A stretch of DNA of 57,367 nucleotides from JANNWF01 sp052390415 (lineage in GTDB: Bacteria > Pseudomonadota > Gammaproteobacteria > Xanthomonadales > Xanthomonadaceae): contig JBQTGY010000026.1 in the NCBI GenBank assembly GCA_052390415.1, positions 1-57,367 of the forward strand. Reading direction: 5' to 3'. The translations under genes were made by a program, and so were the position numbers. This document shows positions 8,520 through 16,476 of the stretch, one piece after another; position 1 is the stretch's first letter; each line of letters opens with the position of its first letter. The notes beneath the pieces are model-generated. The model was not told the DNA's origin. It saw only the letters and a program-made list of their open reading frames with translations, and ran no database searches.

Positions 8520-9002
8520 TCACTGCTGGACGAACTCCGGCGCGGCCTTCTCAAGCGTGGCGAGCACAGACGCCGCGTGATCTTTGACCTTGACCGGACT
8601 CCAGACGTGCCGGATGTCGCCATGGGGGTCGATCAGGAAGGTGCTGCGGACGACGCCGAGCGTGACCCGGCCGTACATGGATTTCTCCTGGATGACATCA
8701 AAGGCTTTGCACAGCGCCTCGTCGATGTCGGCATGCAGGTCAAACCGAAAGTCGTACTTGGCGCAGAAATTTTGATGTGACTTCAGCGAGTCACGCGAAA
8801 CTCCGAGCAGCGCCGCGCCCAGTGCTTCAAAGCGTGGCAACAAGGCGTTGAAATCAATGCCCTCGGTGGTGCAGCCGGGCGTATTGTCTTTCGGGTAAAA
8901 ATACAAGACCAACCAGCGTCCGCGGTAATCGGACAAGCGACCCACACCGCCGTGAACACGGCTGAGGGCCACGTCGGGAATGCGGTAGCCAACGCTTAGC
9001 AT
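8520..9002 (-). CDS. bcp: Thiol peroxidase, peroxiredoxin Q/BCP
   Basis: 160 residues, full length. Reduces hydrogen and organic peroxides in the cytoplasm using thioredoxin. The peroxidatic Cys44 is in NTPGCTTEG. The position five residues later, where E. coli Bcp has its resolving Cys, is Ile. Instead Cys80 (QNFCAKY) lies 36 residues downstream, the same spacing as the Cys47-Cys83 pair described for the Xylella enzyme, so a two-cysteine mechanism is likely. gcvR lies 11 bp upstream on the same strand, the usual gcvR-bcp order. Confidence 0.95.
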   Translation of the reverse strand: MLSVGYRIPDVALSRVHGGVGRLSDYRGRWLVLYFYPKDNTPGCTTEGIDFNALLPRFEALGAALLGVSRDSLKSHQNFCAKYDFRFDLHADIDEALCKAFDVIQEKSMYGRVTLGVVRSTFLIDPHGDIRHVWSPVKVKDHAASVLATLEKAAPEFVQQ

Positions 9003-9013
9003 CGGAAGTGCCT

Positions 9014-9583
9014 TCAGTACTTCATCGGATCCATGATCGCATCGAGATTCAAGTGGTCGCAGAACTCGAGAAAGTCATCGCGCAGCGCGGCAATGTGCAT
9101 GCTGGAAGGAATTCCGATCGTGATTTGCGCTGAGAACATGTCGGCACCAGTCTGCATCGCCCGGTAACGCGACGACTGCAAGTTCTCGATGGTGATGCCT
9201 TGGCGGTCGAAGAAATCAGCCAACTGAAACAGGATGCCAGGTTTGTCGGCAGCGACCACTTCGACGATGTAAGGCAGCAGATTGCTCTGGATGGGCTTGG
9301 CGCCGGTGCGATAGCTGAGCAGGCGGATGCCTTCCTCGCGCTCGAGCCGGGCCAACGAAGATTCAAGTTTGGCCACGGCATCCCACGAGCCGACAGCGAG
9401 CGCAAGCACGGATACGTCGCGGCCAACGGTGGCGAGACGTGCGTCATACAGATTGCAGCCGGAATCCGCGATTTTCTTCGACACCGACAACAGCGGGGAG
9501 TCGGGATGGGTCGCGAACGCATTGATGAGCAGAAAATTTTCGTTGGTATTCGGGCGCTGCGAAGACTCGGTCAAGGCAAGCAT
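9014..9583 (-). CDS. gcvR: Glycine cleavage system transcriptional repressor, two ACT domains
   Basis: 189 residues from ATG 9583. Two ACT domains are visible: residues ~17-85 (FLLINAFATHPDSPLLSVSK) and ~104-180 (YIVEVVAADKPGILFQLADF). GcvR acts with GcvA to repress the glycine cleavage operon, probably by protein contact rather than DNA binding. The frame is open for another 86 codons upstream, but that part is low-complexity and unlike the family, so the internal ATG is chosen. It forms a likely operon with bcp. Confidence 0.9.
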   Translation of the reverse strand: MLALTESSQRPNTNENFLLINAFATHPDSPLLSVSKKIADSGCNLYDARLATVGRDVSVLALAVGSWDAVAKLESSLARLEREEGIRLLSYRTGAKPIQSNLLPYIVEVVAADKPGILFQLADFFDRQGITIENLQSSRYRAMQTGADMFSAQITIGIPSSMHIAALRDDFLEFCDHLNLDAIMDPMKY

Positions 9584-9965
9584 TCCAGGTGAGCGAGGTG
9601 AAGCGGGCTGCGTGTGACAAGCGGCGTGAGGCGGCGCATCTGGATTGCTACCCAACGTCGTGTGCGGCAGTTCAACGGGCGGTTGCCGCCGGGCCAGAAT
9701 ACTTGCCCGCCATTCCACGCCGCAAGTAATGGTCGTGCAAGCATGCCGACGCGAATGCCGTCGGTCTGTCGCTGCCATGCCTGTGGACAGCGTTTTCTTG
9801 CTTTCACTTGCACCGGCTGCACTGGCAGCCGATGCGATCAATCCCGTGCGAGACCGCAGTCAGCAAGTCGGCAATGAATGCAAGCCAATGGCCGCAGCAA
9901 ATTAGAGCCGAACTTGCGCGACTTTCACTTAAACTCCGGCGTCCCGAAGACTTGGAAACCATCAC
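9584..9965. other. Divergent intergenic region between gcvR and dapA, no gene seen
   Basis: 382 bp separating divergent genes. Both strands have open frames here, but none has a family-like protein, a ribosome site or plausible composition. Promoters for both sides must lie here. I cannot pick a convincing -35/-10 pair. Confidence 0.5.
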
Positions 9966-10862
9966 GTGCAGCTTCGCGGCAGCATTACAGCGTTAGCGAC
10001 GCCCTTCGCTGCGGATGGCGAGCTCGACCTTGGCGCTCTCGATAGATTGATCGAAAGGCAAATCGACGCTGGCAGCGGTGGTTTGGTGATCGCCGGCTCA
10101 ACCGGCGAAGCCGCGATGCTCGAAGACAACGAGTTCGAGCGGCTACTGCGTGCCGCGGTGCTGCGGGTAGCAGGGCGGATTCCGCTACTTGCCGGATGTG
10201 GATTGTCCGGTACGGCGCGAACAGTGGCGCAGGTGCAGCGCGCCAAGGCTTGCGGAATCGATATCGCGCTGGTGGTCACTCCGCCGTATGTGCGGCCCAC
10301 GCAAGCGGGCCTGGTTGCGCATTTTGCGTGCGTCGCCGAGCAGGGCGGATTACCCGTGGTTCTCTACAACGTGCCCTCGCGCTCGGGTGGCGATCTATTG
10401 CCGGCAACGGTGCAAGCCTTGGCTGCCTTGCCGTCCATCATCGGCATCAAGGAGGCGCTGCCGGATGCTGAGCGCATGCAGGAACTGCTTGCCCTGCGGG
10501 GGCCGGGTTTTGCTGTGTTGAGTGGCGACGATCCGACTGCCGTGCGAGCGATGCTTGCAGGTGCTGACGGTGTGATTTCGGTTTCTTCGAACGTGATTCC
10601 CGCAGTTTTTGCACGTTTGTGCGCGCTTGCACTTGACCGCCAAGCCAGTGCAGCCGCCGATCTTGATAGCCAACTGCAGGCGCTTTACGCGGGGTTGGCC
10701 ATCGCTCCCAATCCGATTCCGCTGAAGGCGATATTGGCCCAGTTAAGGCTTTGCGCAGACGTGGTGCGGCTGCCCCTGCTACCCTTGCCGCCCGAGCTGC
10801 GCGATGGACTGTCAGAAATGATCGCCACCGTCAGCGCGCTGGAAGACGGCACGTCGGCGTGA
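9966..10862 (+). CDS. dapA: 4-hydroxy-tetrahydrodipicolinate synthase
   Basis: 298 residues from a GTG start. Condenses aspartate semialdehyde and pyruvate, the first committed step of the lysine/diaminopimelate pathway, in the cytoplasm. A TIM-barrel with the expected elements: N-terminal SITALATPF, substrate loop AGSTGEAAML, catalytic Tyr in VVLYNVPSR and Schiff-base Lys in IIGIKEAL. The first Thr of the usual GTTGE motif is Ser here. The bamC-like gene follows 49 bp downstream, matching the common dapA-bamC order. Confidence 0.93.
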   Translation: MQLRGSITALATPFAADGELDLGALDRLIERQIDAGSGGLVIAGSTGEAAMLEDNEFERLLRAAVLRVAGRIPLLAGCGLSGTARTVAQVQRAKACGIDIALVVTPPYVRPTQAGLVAHFACVAEQGGLPVVLYNVPSRSGGDLLPATVQALAALPSIIGIKEALPDAERMQELLALRGPGFAVLSGDDPTAVRAMLAGADGVISVSSNVIPAVFARLCALALDRQASAAADLDSQLQALYAGLAIAPNPIPLKAILAQLRLCADVVRLPLLPLPPELRDGLSEMIATVSALEDGTSA

Positions 10863-10911
10863 CGCCGGTACACCGCTCAGCGCCGCCCAAACTTTCTGGA
10901 GTAAATCAACG

Positions 10912-11427
10912 ATGCGGAGTTCCCCGATGCGTGCGCTGAGTGTTGCTGTCCTGGCGACGATGTTGGTTGCGGCAAGCGGCTGCAGCTGGTTTCGCGGCAA
11001 GAGCGACTACGAAAATGCAGTTGAGGCGCGTTCGCTGGAGGTCCCGCCCGACCTGGATACCCCACGGGTGGATCCTGCGATGTCCGTGCCGGTTGTCGGT
11101 GCTGCCAGTGTGGCGCGCCCTGCCACTAGCGGTTCGACGGCAGCTCCAGCCATCGTGGCCAGCGGGCCGTTCCCGGTCAATGATTCTGTAGAGTCGACTT
11201 GGCGGCGTCTGGGCATTGCCCTTGAACGTACCGAGGGTGTCGAGATCGTGGAGCGTGCGCAGGTGCTTGCCGCCTACAACGTGCGTTTTGACGGTGCTGA
11301 GTTTCTGGTCCGCGTGACCCGCGATGGTGAAACCAGCCAAGTCGGCGCGGTGGATTCCAAAGGCGGCAATGTGACTGGCGGGGCCGCTGGCAAATTGCTG
11401 GCCGTGTTGCGTACGCGCTTGAGCTGA
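10912..11427 (+). CDS. bamC: Short BamC-like outer membrane assembly lipoprotein
   Basis: 171 residues. Lipoprotein signal with lipobox LVAASGC (Cys at ~24), then a low-complexity segment with the BamC phrase ARSLEVPPDL, then one helix-grip-like domain (VESTWRRLGIALERT). E. coli BamC is ~344 residues with two such domains, so this version has only one. BamC is a peripheral lipoprotein of the BAM complex that binds BamD through its N-terminal segment. The start at 10912 has GGAG 9 bp upstream; an internal ATG at 10927 is also possible. The position next to dapA supports the assignment. Confidence 0.8.
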   Translation: MRSSPMRALSVAVLATMLVAASGCSWFRGKSDYENAVEARSLEVPPDLDTPRVDPAMSVPVVGAASVARPATSGSTAAPAIVASGPFPVNDSVESTWRRLGIALERTEGVEIVERAQVLAAYNVRFDGAEFLVRVTRDGETSQVGAVDSKGGNVTGGAAGKLLAVLRTRLS

Positions 11428-11506
11428 TCGTCAAGAAGCCTGCGCTGATCCTTGGTCAGCGCGAGCGCGCGAACAGGCGCGCCATGCACCTGCTGCGAAG
11501 TGACAC

Positions 11507-11830
11507 TCAGCGCTGCAAGAGATCCAGTTTGCTGGTGACGCCTTCCCACTCCTTGGCGTCAGCTGGGGCATCCTTGCGGGTGGCAATCACCGGCCAGGCT
11601 TTGGCCAGTTCCGCGTTCAGGGCAATGAACTTCTCTTGCCCAGCGGGTACATCGTCTTCCGGGTAAATCGCGTTGACCGGGCACTCCGGCTCGCACAATG
11701 TGCAATCGATGCACTCCGCCGGATCGATGACCAAAAAGTTCGGGCCTTCGTGAAAACAATCCACCGGACAGACTTCAACGCAGTCGGTGTACTTGCATTT
11801 GATGCAGCTCTCGGTCACGACGAAGGGCAT
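11507..11830 (-). CDS. fdxA: Seven-iron ferredoxin FdxA
   Basis: 107 residues. The N-terminus holds a CxxCxxxxCxxxCP cluster (CIKCKYTDCVEVCP) with an extra Cys (VDCF), and a second CIDCTLCEPECP set follows. This is the [3Fe-4S][4Fe-4S] arrangement of FdxA ferredoxins, followed by the family's helical C-terminal extension. It carries electrons in the cytoplasm; the partner is not shown. It lies 43 bp downstream of tRNA-Glu on the same strand and could share its transcript. Confidence 0.95.
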   Translation of the reverse strand: MPFVVTESCIKCKYTDCVEVCPVDCFHEGPNFLVIDPAECIDCTLCEPECPVNAIYPEDDVPAGQEKFIALNAELAKAWPVIATRKDAPADAKEWEGVTSKLDLLQR

Positions 11831-11873
11831 CGTGCAGTTCGTCCACAGTGTGACCGCGGGGGTCAGAGGAAAA

Positions 11874-11949
11874 TGGCGCTCCCTACGAGGTTCGAACTCG
11901 TGTTCCCGCCTTGAGAGGGCGGTGTCCTAGGCCGCTAGACGAAGGGAGC
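11874..11949 (-). tRNA. tRNA-Glu(CTC)
   Basis: 76 nt on the minus strand with encoded CCA (11874-11876). Acceptor arms GCTCCCT/AGGGAGC pair fully. The anticodon loop CTCTCAA between CCGCC and GGCGG gives CTC, read on the top strand as GAG at 11913-11915. The D arm (CGTCTAGCGGCCTAGGACA) is typical of tRNA-Glu. It decodes GAG. Confidence 0.97.
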
Positions 11950-12127
11950 GCGGACAATTACGAGCTTGGTGATCTGTGCTCGGAGAACCGTGCTCATTGA
12001 TCGAAGCGCCGCAGAGCCGATAGGATAACGAAAGCGGCTGCACTGGCGCAATGCGCGGTGGTCGTCACGCGCTGATCGTTCGGCAAATGCTGACGGCTCG
12101 CCGCCACCTCTGCACGCCGCGACTATC

Positions 12128-13483
12128 GTGGCACTAATCGAGCAAAACATTCTGGTGCTTCCGGCAATTGAAGATATCCGCACGACCGCGCTGGTCGTGC
12201 CGCGCGACCAACACTGCATTTCGCGCAAGCAGATCAGTCCCAATGCCTTGCGCGTGCTTTACAAGCTTCGCGAGTCCGGTTTTGTTGGTTACTTGGTAGG
12301 TGGCGCGGTACGCGACCTGCTGATTGGCGGTGCGCCCAAGGATTTTGATATCGCCACCGACGCCACGCCGGAACAGGTGCGTGGACTGTTTCGCAATTGC
12401 CGTTTGATCGGTCGTCGATTTCGCCTTGCGCACGTTGTCTACGGTCGCGAGATCATCGAGGTAGCGACCTTTCGCGCCGCTTCCGACGATGGCAGCGGCA
12501 ATCGCGAGACCGAGGATGGTGGCCGACTGTTACGGGACAATATCTACGGCAGCATCGAGGAAGACGCAGTGCGCCGCGACTTCACCGCCAATGCGCTGTT
12601 TTACGCCATCGAAGATTTCTCGGTGCGCGATTTCGTCGGCGGTTTTGCGGATGTCGAGCGACGGGTATTGCGCTTGATCGGCGAGCCCGACGAGCGCTAT
12701 CGCGAAGATCCAGTGCGCATGCTGCGCGCGGTGCGGTTGGCGGCCAAGCTCAACTTCAGTATCGATTCGGGTACTGCCGAGCCGATTTCTCGACTCGCCG
12801 GACTGTTGCAGGAGTCGTCCAGCGCCCGCCTGTTTGACGAGTCCCTGAAGCTGTTTCTGGCCGGTCACGCCGAGGCGGGATTTCTCGGCCTTGAGAAGTA
12901 CGGCTTGCTCGATGTGGTGTTGCCAGATGCAGCGCGCGCGATCAGGAACGACGCCAGCGGTCTGTGCCGCGAGCTGGTGCTGTGTGCATTGCGCAATACC
13001 GATCTGCGGGTGCGTGAGGACAAGCCCGTCACGCCCACCTTCCTGTTCGCCGCCTTGTTGTGGCCGGCCTATGCCGATGCCTTGCAGCGCATGTTGCTCG
13101 ATGGTTTCGAGCTTGCTGTCGCCGAGCAGCGTGCAGCGGATCGGGTGTTGCTGAAACAGGTTGAGCGAATCGCCATTCCGCGTCGATTTGGATCGCCGAT
13201 GCAGGAAATCTGGTGGATGCAGTCGCGGTTTTGTGTCCGCCAGCGCAAGCGGGTGACGCGCTTTCTGGCTCACCCACGGTTTCGCGCGGCATTTGATTTT
13301 CTGGAGCTGCGCGCAATGGTCGTACCCAGTCTGGCGGAAGAGGTGGGATTCTGGCGCGAGGCACAAGGCTTGGGCGCAGATGAGCTTGCTGAACGTCTGG
13401 TGGTTGTGAGCGAGAGCTTGCCAAGCGGTCCGCGCAAGCGCCCGCGTCGGCGACGCAAAGTGGCGGCGCCCGTCGGCGAATGA
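12128..13483 (+). CDS. pcnB: Poly(A) polymerase I
   Basis: 451 residues from GTG 12128. Adds 3' poly(A) tails to RNAs and promotes their decay. The nucleotidyltransferase head shows YLVGGAVRDLLIGG followed by the metal-binding DFD (KDFDIATDATP). The later motif RRDFTANALFYAI and the RNA-binding C-terminus ending in a basic tail (RKRPRRRRK) match PcnB rather than a CCA-adding enzyme, as does the N-terminal VPRDQHCISRKQIS. folK follows 25 bp downstream, the usual gammaproteobacterial pair. Confidence 0.95.
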   Translation: MALIEQNILVLPAIEDIRTTALVVPRDQHCISRKQISPNALRVLYKLRESGFVGYLVGGAVRDLLIGGAPKDFDIATDATPEQVRGLFRNCRLIGRRFRLAHVVYGREIIEVATFRAASDDGSGNRETEDGGRLLRDNIYGSIEEDAVRRDFTANALFYAIEDFSVRDFVGGFADVERRVLRLIGEPDERYREDPVRMLRAVRLAAKLNFSIDSGTAEPISRLAGLLQESSSARLFDESLKLFLAGHAEAGFLGLEKYGLLDVVLPDAARAIRNDASGLCRELVLCALRNTDLRVREDKPVTPTFLFAALLWPAYADALQRMLLDGFELAVAEQRAADRVLLKQVERIAIPRRFGSPMQEIWWMQSRFCVRQRKRVTRFLAHPRFRAAFDFLELRAMVVPSLAEEVGFWREAQGLGADELAERLVVVSESLPSGPRKRPRRRRKVAAPVGE

Positions 13484-13508
13484 TTTCGGCCCGACGTTGG
13501 TCGACCCC

Positions 13509-14009
13509 ATGTCTGAGTTGAACCAAGTGTTCGTCGGGCTCGGCGCCAACATTGGTGAGCCATTCGCGCAGCTGGAGAGTGCATTGAACGCGTTGGCGCG
13601 ATTGCCCGAGTCAACGTTGGTCAGGTCGTCAAGCTTTTATCAGTCGCCACCATGGGGCATTGATTCCCAGCCGCCGTTCGTCAATGCGGTGGCGGAGTTG
13701 TCGACCTCACTTTCGCCCGAGCACCTGATGGCGTCATTGTTGGCCATCGAACACGCCGCCGGGCGGCAACGTGCGCTGCGTTGGGGGCCACGCGTGCTCG
13801 ACCTCGATCTGCTGATGTTTGGCGACTTCGTCATCGAGCAACCGGGTCTGCGTGTGCCGCATCCCCATCTGCACCAGCGCGCTTTCGTGCTGGTGCCACT
13901 GCACGAAATCGCGCCCCGACTCGTAGTGCCCGGATTGGGCGCGGTGTCCTCGCTGTTGCAGTCGGTGGATTGCACACAAATCAAGGCCGTTTCCGCGCGG
14001 TCGCTCTAA
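13509..14009 (+). CDS. folK: 2-amino-4-hydroxy-6-hydroxymethyldihydropteridine pyrophosphokinase
   Basis: 166 residues from ATG 13509. Transfers pyrophosphate from ATP to 6-hydroxymethyl-dihydropterin in folate synthesis. Visible family motifs are VFVGLGANIGEP at the N-terminus, the SSSFYQSPPWG loop, FVNAV, and the signature GPRVLDLDLLMFGD with the metal-binding aspartates. A TTG four codons upstream is in frame but less likely. It sits between pcnB and panB, a usual arrangement. Confidence 0.95.
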   Translation: MSELNQVFVGLGANIGEPFAQLESALNALARLPESTLVRSSSFYQSPPWGIDSQPPFVNAVAELSTSLSPEHLMASLLAIEHAAGRQRALRWGPRVLDLDLLMFGDFVIEQPGLRVPHPHLHQRAFVLVPLHEIAPRLVVPGLGAVSSLLQSVDCTQIKAVSARSL

Positions 14010-14058
14010 ATCCGACGGACTGCTAGGCTACGGGCCTGTTCGTTGCGCACGCCTTGTT

Positions 14059-14877
14059 ATGTACACCGCAGATTTCCCGCGCGTGCCTGTCACCGTTCCT
14101 GGGCTACGACGCATGAAGGCGGAAGGCATTCGCATCGCGATGCTGACCGCCTATGACGCCAGTTTTGCTGCCTGCATGGATGCAGTCGGTGTCGACATCG
14201 TGTTGGTCGGCGATTCGCTGGGCATGGTGGTGCAAGGCCATTCCAGTACGTTGCCAGTGACCGTCGAGCACATGGTTTATCACTGCGCGGCGGTATCGCG
14301 TGGGCTGCAGCGGGCCCTGCTGTTGGCGGACTTGCCGTTCCAGAGTTATGCCACCCCACAGCGCGCCTTGAAATCGGCTAGCCAATTGATGGCGCAAGGC
14401 GGTGCCGCGATGGTCAAGCTCGAGGGCGCCGGAGCGGTGCTTGAAAGCATCCATTTCCTCACGTCTCGCGATATTCCGGTGTGCGCGCATCTGGGTCTGA
14501 CGCCGCAGTCGGTGCACAAACTCGGTGGTTATCGAGTGCAGGGCCGCGAAGCGGCCGTGGCCGCGCAACTGCGCGTTGACGCGGACGCAGTCGTGGCCGC
14601 GGGTGCCGATGTGTTGGTGCTCGAGTGCGTTCCGCGCGGACTTGCGGCGGAGATTGCCAGCAAACTGCCGATCCCCGTGATTGGTATCGGAGCGGGCGCT
14701 GCCTGTGATGGTCAGGTGCTGGTGATGCACGACGTCTTGGGCGTCACTGCCGGCAAGCGGCCGCGATTCGTTCGCGATTTCCTCACTGGCAATGCGAGTG
14801 TTTCAGCCGCTTTCGCCGCCTACGTGCAAGCTGTTCGCGACGGCAGTTTTCCAGCGTTGGTGCACGGCTTTGAGTGA
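14059..14877 (+). CDS. panB: 3-methyl-2-oxobutanoate hydroxymethyltransferase
   Basis: 272 residues, normal length. Makes ketopantoate from 2-oxoisovalerate and methylene-tetrahydrofolate, the first step of pantothenate synthesis. The metal-site motif VLVGDSLGMVVQGH, LLADLPFQSY, VKLEGAG and the HLGLTPQSVHKLGGY loop are all present. panC starts 7 bp after the stop, so the two should be co-translated. Confidence 0.97.
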   Translation: MYTADFPRVPVTVPGLRRMKAEGIRIAMLTAYDASFAACMDAVGVDIVLVGDSLGMVVQGHSSTLPVTVEHMVYHCAAVSRGLQRALLLADLPFQSYATPQRALKSASQLMAQGGAAMVKLEGAGAVLESIHFLTSRDIPVCAHLGLTPQSVHKLGGYRVQGREAAVAAQLRVDADAVVAAGADVLVLECVPRGLAAEIASKLPIPVIGIGAGAACDGQVLVMHDVLGVTAGKRPRFVRDFLTGNASVSAAFAAYVQAVRDGSFPALVHGFE

Positions 14878-14884
14878 GGAAAAG

Positions 14885-15784
14885 ATGCCCGTGGCTACTG
14901 CTTCGTCGGCTCTGCAAGTCGTTGCGACGCTCGGCGATTTACGCGCCCAAGTGACGGCCTGGCGGTTGGCGGGCGAACGAATTGCTTTCGTGCCGAAAAT
15001 GGGAAAAATGCACTCGGTAAACATTGCCTTGGTAGAGCGCGCTAGAACTCAAGCTGATCGTGTCGTCGCCAGTGTTTTCGTCAATCCCACCCAGTTTGGA
15101 CCCAACGAGGATTTCGCCCGCTATCCACGCACGCCTGTCGCTGACGAAGCTGGCCTGCGTGCCGCCGGCTGCGACCTGCTGTTTCGACCCGATGTTGACG
15201 TGATGTATCCATTCGGATTGGATCGCGTGGTGCGCGTGGCGGTGCCTGGATTGTCCAGTGTGCTCTGCGGCGCGCATCGCCCCGGTCACTTCGACGGCGT
15301 CGCAACCGTTGTGCTGCGGTTGTTGTGCATGGTGCAGCCTGACATCGCGATCTTTGGTCGCAAAGACTTGCAGCAGTTGCAGCTGATTCGATATCTGGCC
15401 ACCGACTTCGCATTGCCGGTGCGGATAGACGCAGGGCCCACAACACGCGAAGCCGATGGTTTGGCGATGAGTTCGCGCAATCAGTTTCTGACCGCCGAAC
15501 AGCGGCCAGTGGCCGCTCGAATTCGCCAGTGTTTGGGGGAGATGTTGGCTGCGGCGGCGGCAGGCAATGTGGCGCAAGCGATAGAGGCTGCCGCCATGGT
15601 GGGTCTGCGCGACGCCGGTTTTGATCCTGACTACGCAGCGTTGCGTTTCGAGGATCGGCTGGACGAGAGCCTGTGGGGGCCGATCTTTCCGGAGCAGCAG
15701 CCACGACTGGTGGCTTTGATTGCTGCCAGGTTGGGCTCGACTCGGTTGATTGACAATGTGGCGATGAGCGAGCTTCAGACCTAA
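14885..15784 (+). CDS. panC: Pantothenate synthetase with altered HxGH motif
   Basis: 299 residues from ATG 14885, with AGGA just upstream. Joins pantoate and beta-alanine using ATP. SVFVNPTQFGPNEDFARYPR, HRPGHFDGVATVV, FGRKDLQQLQ and LAMSSRNQFL match the family. The nucleotide-binding HxGH motif, normally MGxLHxGHLxLV, reads MGKMHSVNIALV here, so the first His (His43) is kept but the second is Asn46. The Glu of the usual FGEKD is Arg, as seen in some relatives with Lys. The frame is otherwise intact. Activity may be reduced unless the change is compensated. Confidence 0.92.
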   Translation: MPVATASSALQVVATLGDLRAQVTAWRLAGERIAFVPKMGKMHSVNIALVERARTQADRVVASVFVNPTQFGPNEDFARYPRTPVADEAGLRAAGCDLLFRPDVDVMYPFGLDRVVRVAVPGLSSVLCGAHRPGHFDGVATVVLRLLCMVQPDIAIFGRKDLQQLQLIRYLATDFALPVRIDAGPTTREADGLAMSSRNQFLTAEQRPVAARIRQCLGEMLAAAAAGNVAQAIEAAAMVGLRDAGFDPDYAALRFEDRLDESLWGPIFPEQQPRLVALIAARLGSTRLIDNVAMSELQT

Positions 15785-15789
15785 CGATC

Positions 15790-16176
15790 ATGCCGACCTC
15801 GCTTCGTGCCCTATGCATCGCACTTGCGGTCCTCCTTACCTTTCACGCTTGCCTTTCCCCGTTTATCGAGGATGGCTTGGATTTCTTGTTTCCGCTGGCA
15901 ATCGACTCGGCGCTGCTGTGGCTTGTCTTGGCTTTTTCGAAACGGCAGCCAAATACCAAGGAGATGCTCTCCGCTTACTGCGTCATGGCGCCGTTTTTGT
16001 ATTTGCTTTTCTTTCCGTTCGTGGACGAGTACGGTCAGTTCAGTTGGCTTGTTCGCGCCCAGTTTGTCTCCGAGTTCATCGTCTGCGTGGCGCTCTTTCT
16101 TGTGCTGCGCAGGCCAACTACGACAACTTGGTTCGCTGGTGACAAGTCCAACTGTATTGAGGCAGATGCTGCCTGA
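15790..16176 (+). CDS. Small hypothetical membrane protein
   Basis: 128 residues, starting 5 bp after panC. Four hydrophobic stretches (CIALAVLLTFHACL, LFPLAIDSALLWLVLAF, CVMAPFLYLLFFPFV, FIVCVALFLVL) suggest an inner-membrane protein. No family is recognised and no good ribosome site is seen, so expression could depend on coupling to panC. The base composition is somewhat lower in GC than panBC. It could be a spurious frame, but the regular membrane pattern favours a gene. Confidence 0.55.
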   Translation: MPTSLRALCIALAVLLTFHACLSPFIEDGLDFLFPLAIDSALLWLVLAFSKRQPNTKEMLSAYCVMAPFLYLLFFPFVDEYGQFSWLVRAQFVSEFIVCVALFLVLRRPTTTTWFAGDKSNCIEADAA

Positions 16177-16291
16177 GGATTCGGCTGGTTTCCGTTTGCA
16201 ATTCTCTGCGATGGCGTGTTGAAGCATCCCATCGCCCCTTTGGTCGACAACGCTCGATGTGGCTTTTTTCCGACGAGCGGCAAAAATAGTG

Positions 16292-16320
16292 TTGCGTTTT
16301 GCCACAAGCCGTTGTATCTT
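16292..16320 (+). promoter_or_regulatory. Candidate sigma-70 promoter for a small RNA or pgi leader
   Basis: TTGCGT (16292-16297) and TATCTT (16315-16320) with an optimal 17-bp spacer. The predicted start is near 16327, exactly where the first stem of the candidate RNA begins. Confidence 0.5.
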
Positions 16321-16326
16321 TGCCAC

Positions 16327-16427
16327 GTGGTCGGACCTGCCGCGCTCTGCGCGCTCCCGGCCACACAGGGCGCACGTTTGGTATCGTCACTCCGCTTATA
16401 CCCCCGGTCACTCCGGGGGTTTTTTTT
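16327..16427 (+). ncRNA. Candidate ~100-nt structured RNA or pgi attenuator leader
   Basis: From the predicted start, GTGGTCGG (16327-16334) pairs with CCGGCCAC (16357-16364) with one G-T pair. Inside it lies a CGCG/CGCG mini-hairpin, and the stretch ends at a strong intrinsic terminator. No coding frame fits. It could be an independent small RNA, or the prematurely terminated leader of pgi, whose ATG is 50 bp downstream. It matches no RNA family I recognise. Confidence 0.5.
16401..16427 (+). terminator. Strong intrinsic terminator upstream of pgi
   Basis: CCCCCGG (16401-16407), loop TCACT, CCGGGGG (16413-16419), then eight T. It ends 50 bp before the pgi start codon. Confidence 0.93.
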
Positions 16428-16476
16428 GCCTGTCATTTGGTGTGTTGTGAATTAGCAACAGAGAGGAAATGAAGCC

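Noticed and set aside
9584..9841. N-terminal extension of gcvR by 86 residues
   Set aside because: The residues are not ACT-like and contain no recognisable domain. The internal ATG at 9583 gives a family-length protein.
12530..13552. 340-codon minus-strand frame opposite pcnB
   Set aside because: PcnB on the plus strand is unambiguous, and the antisense product is low-complexity and Gln/His-rich.
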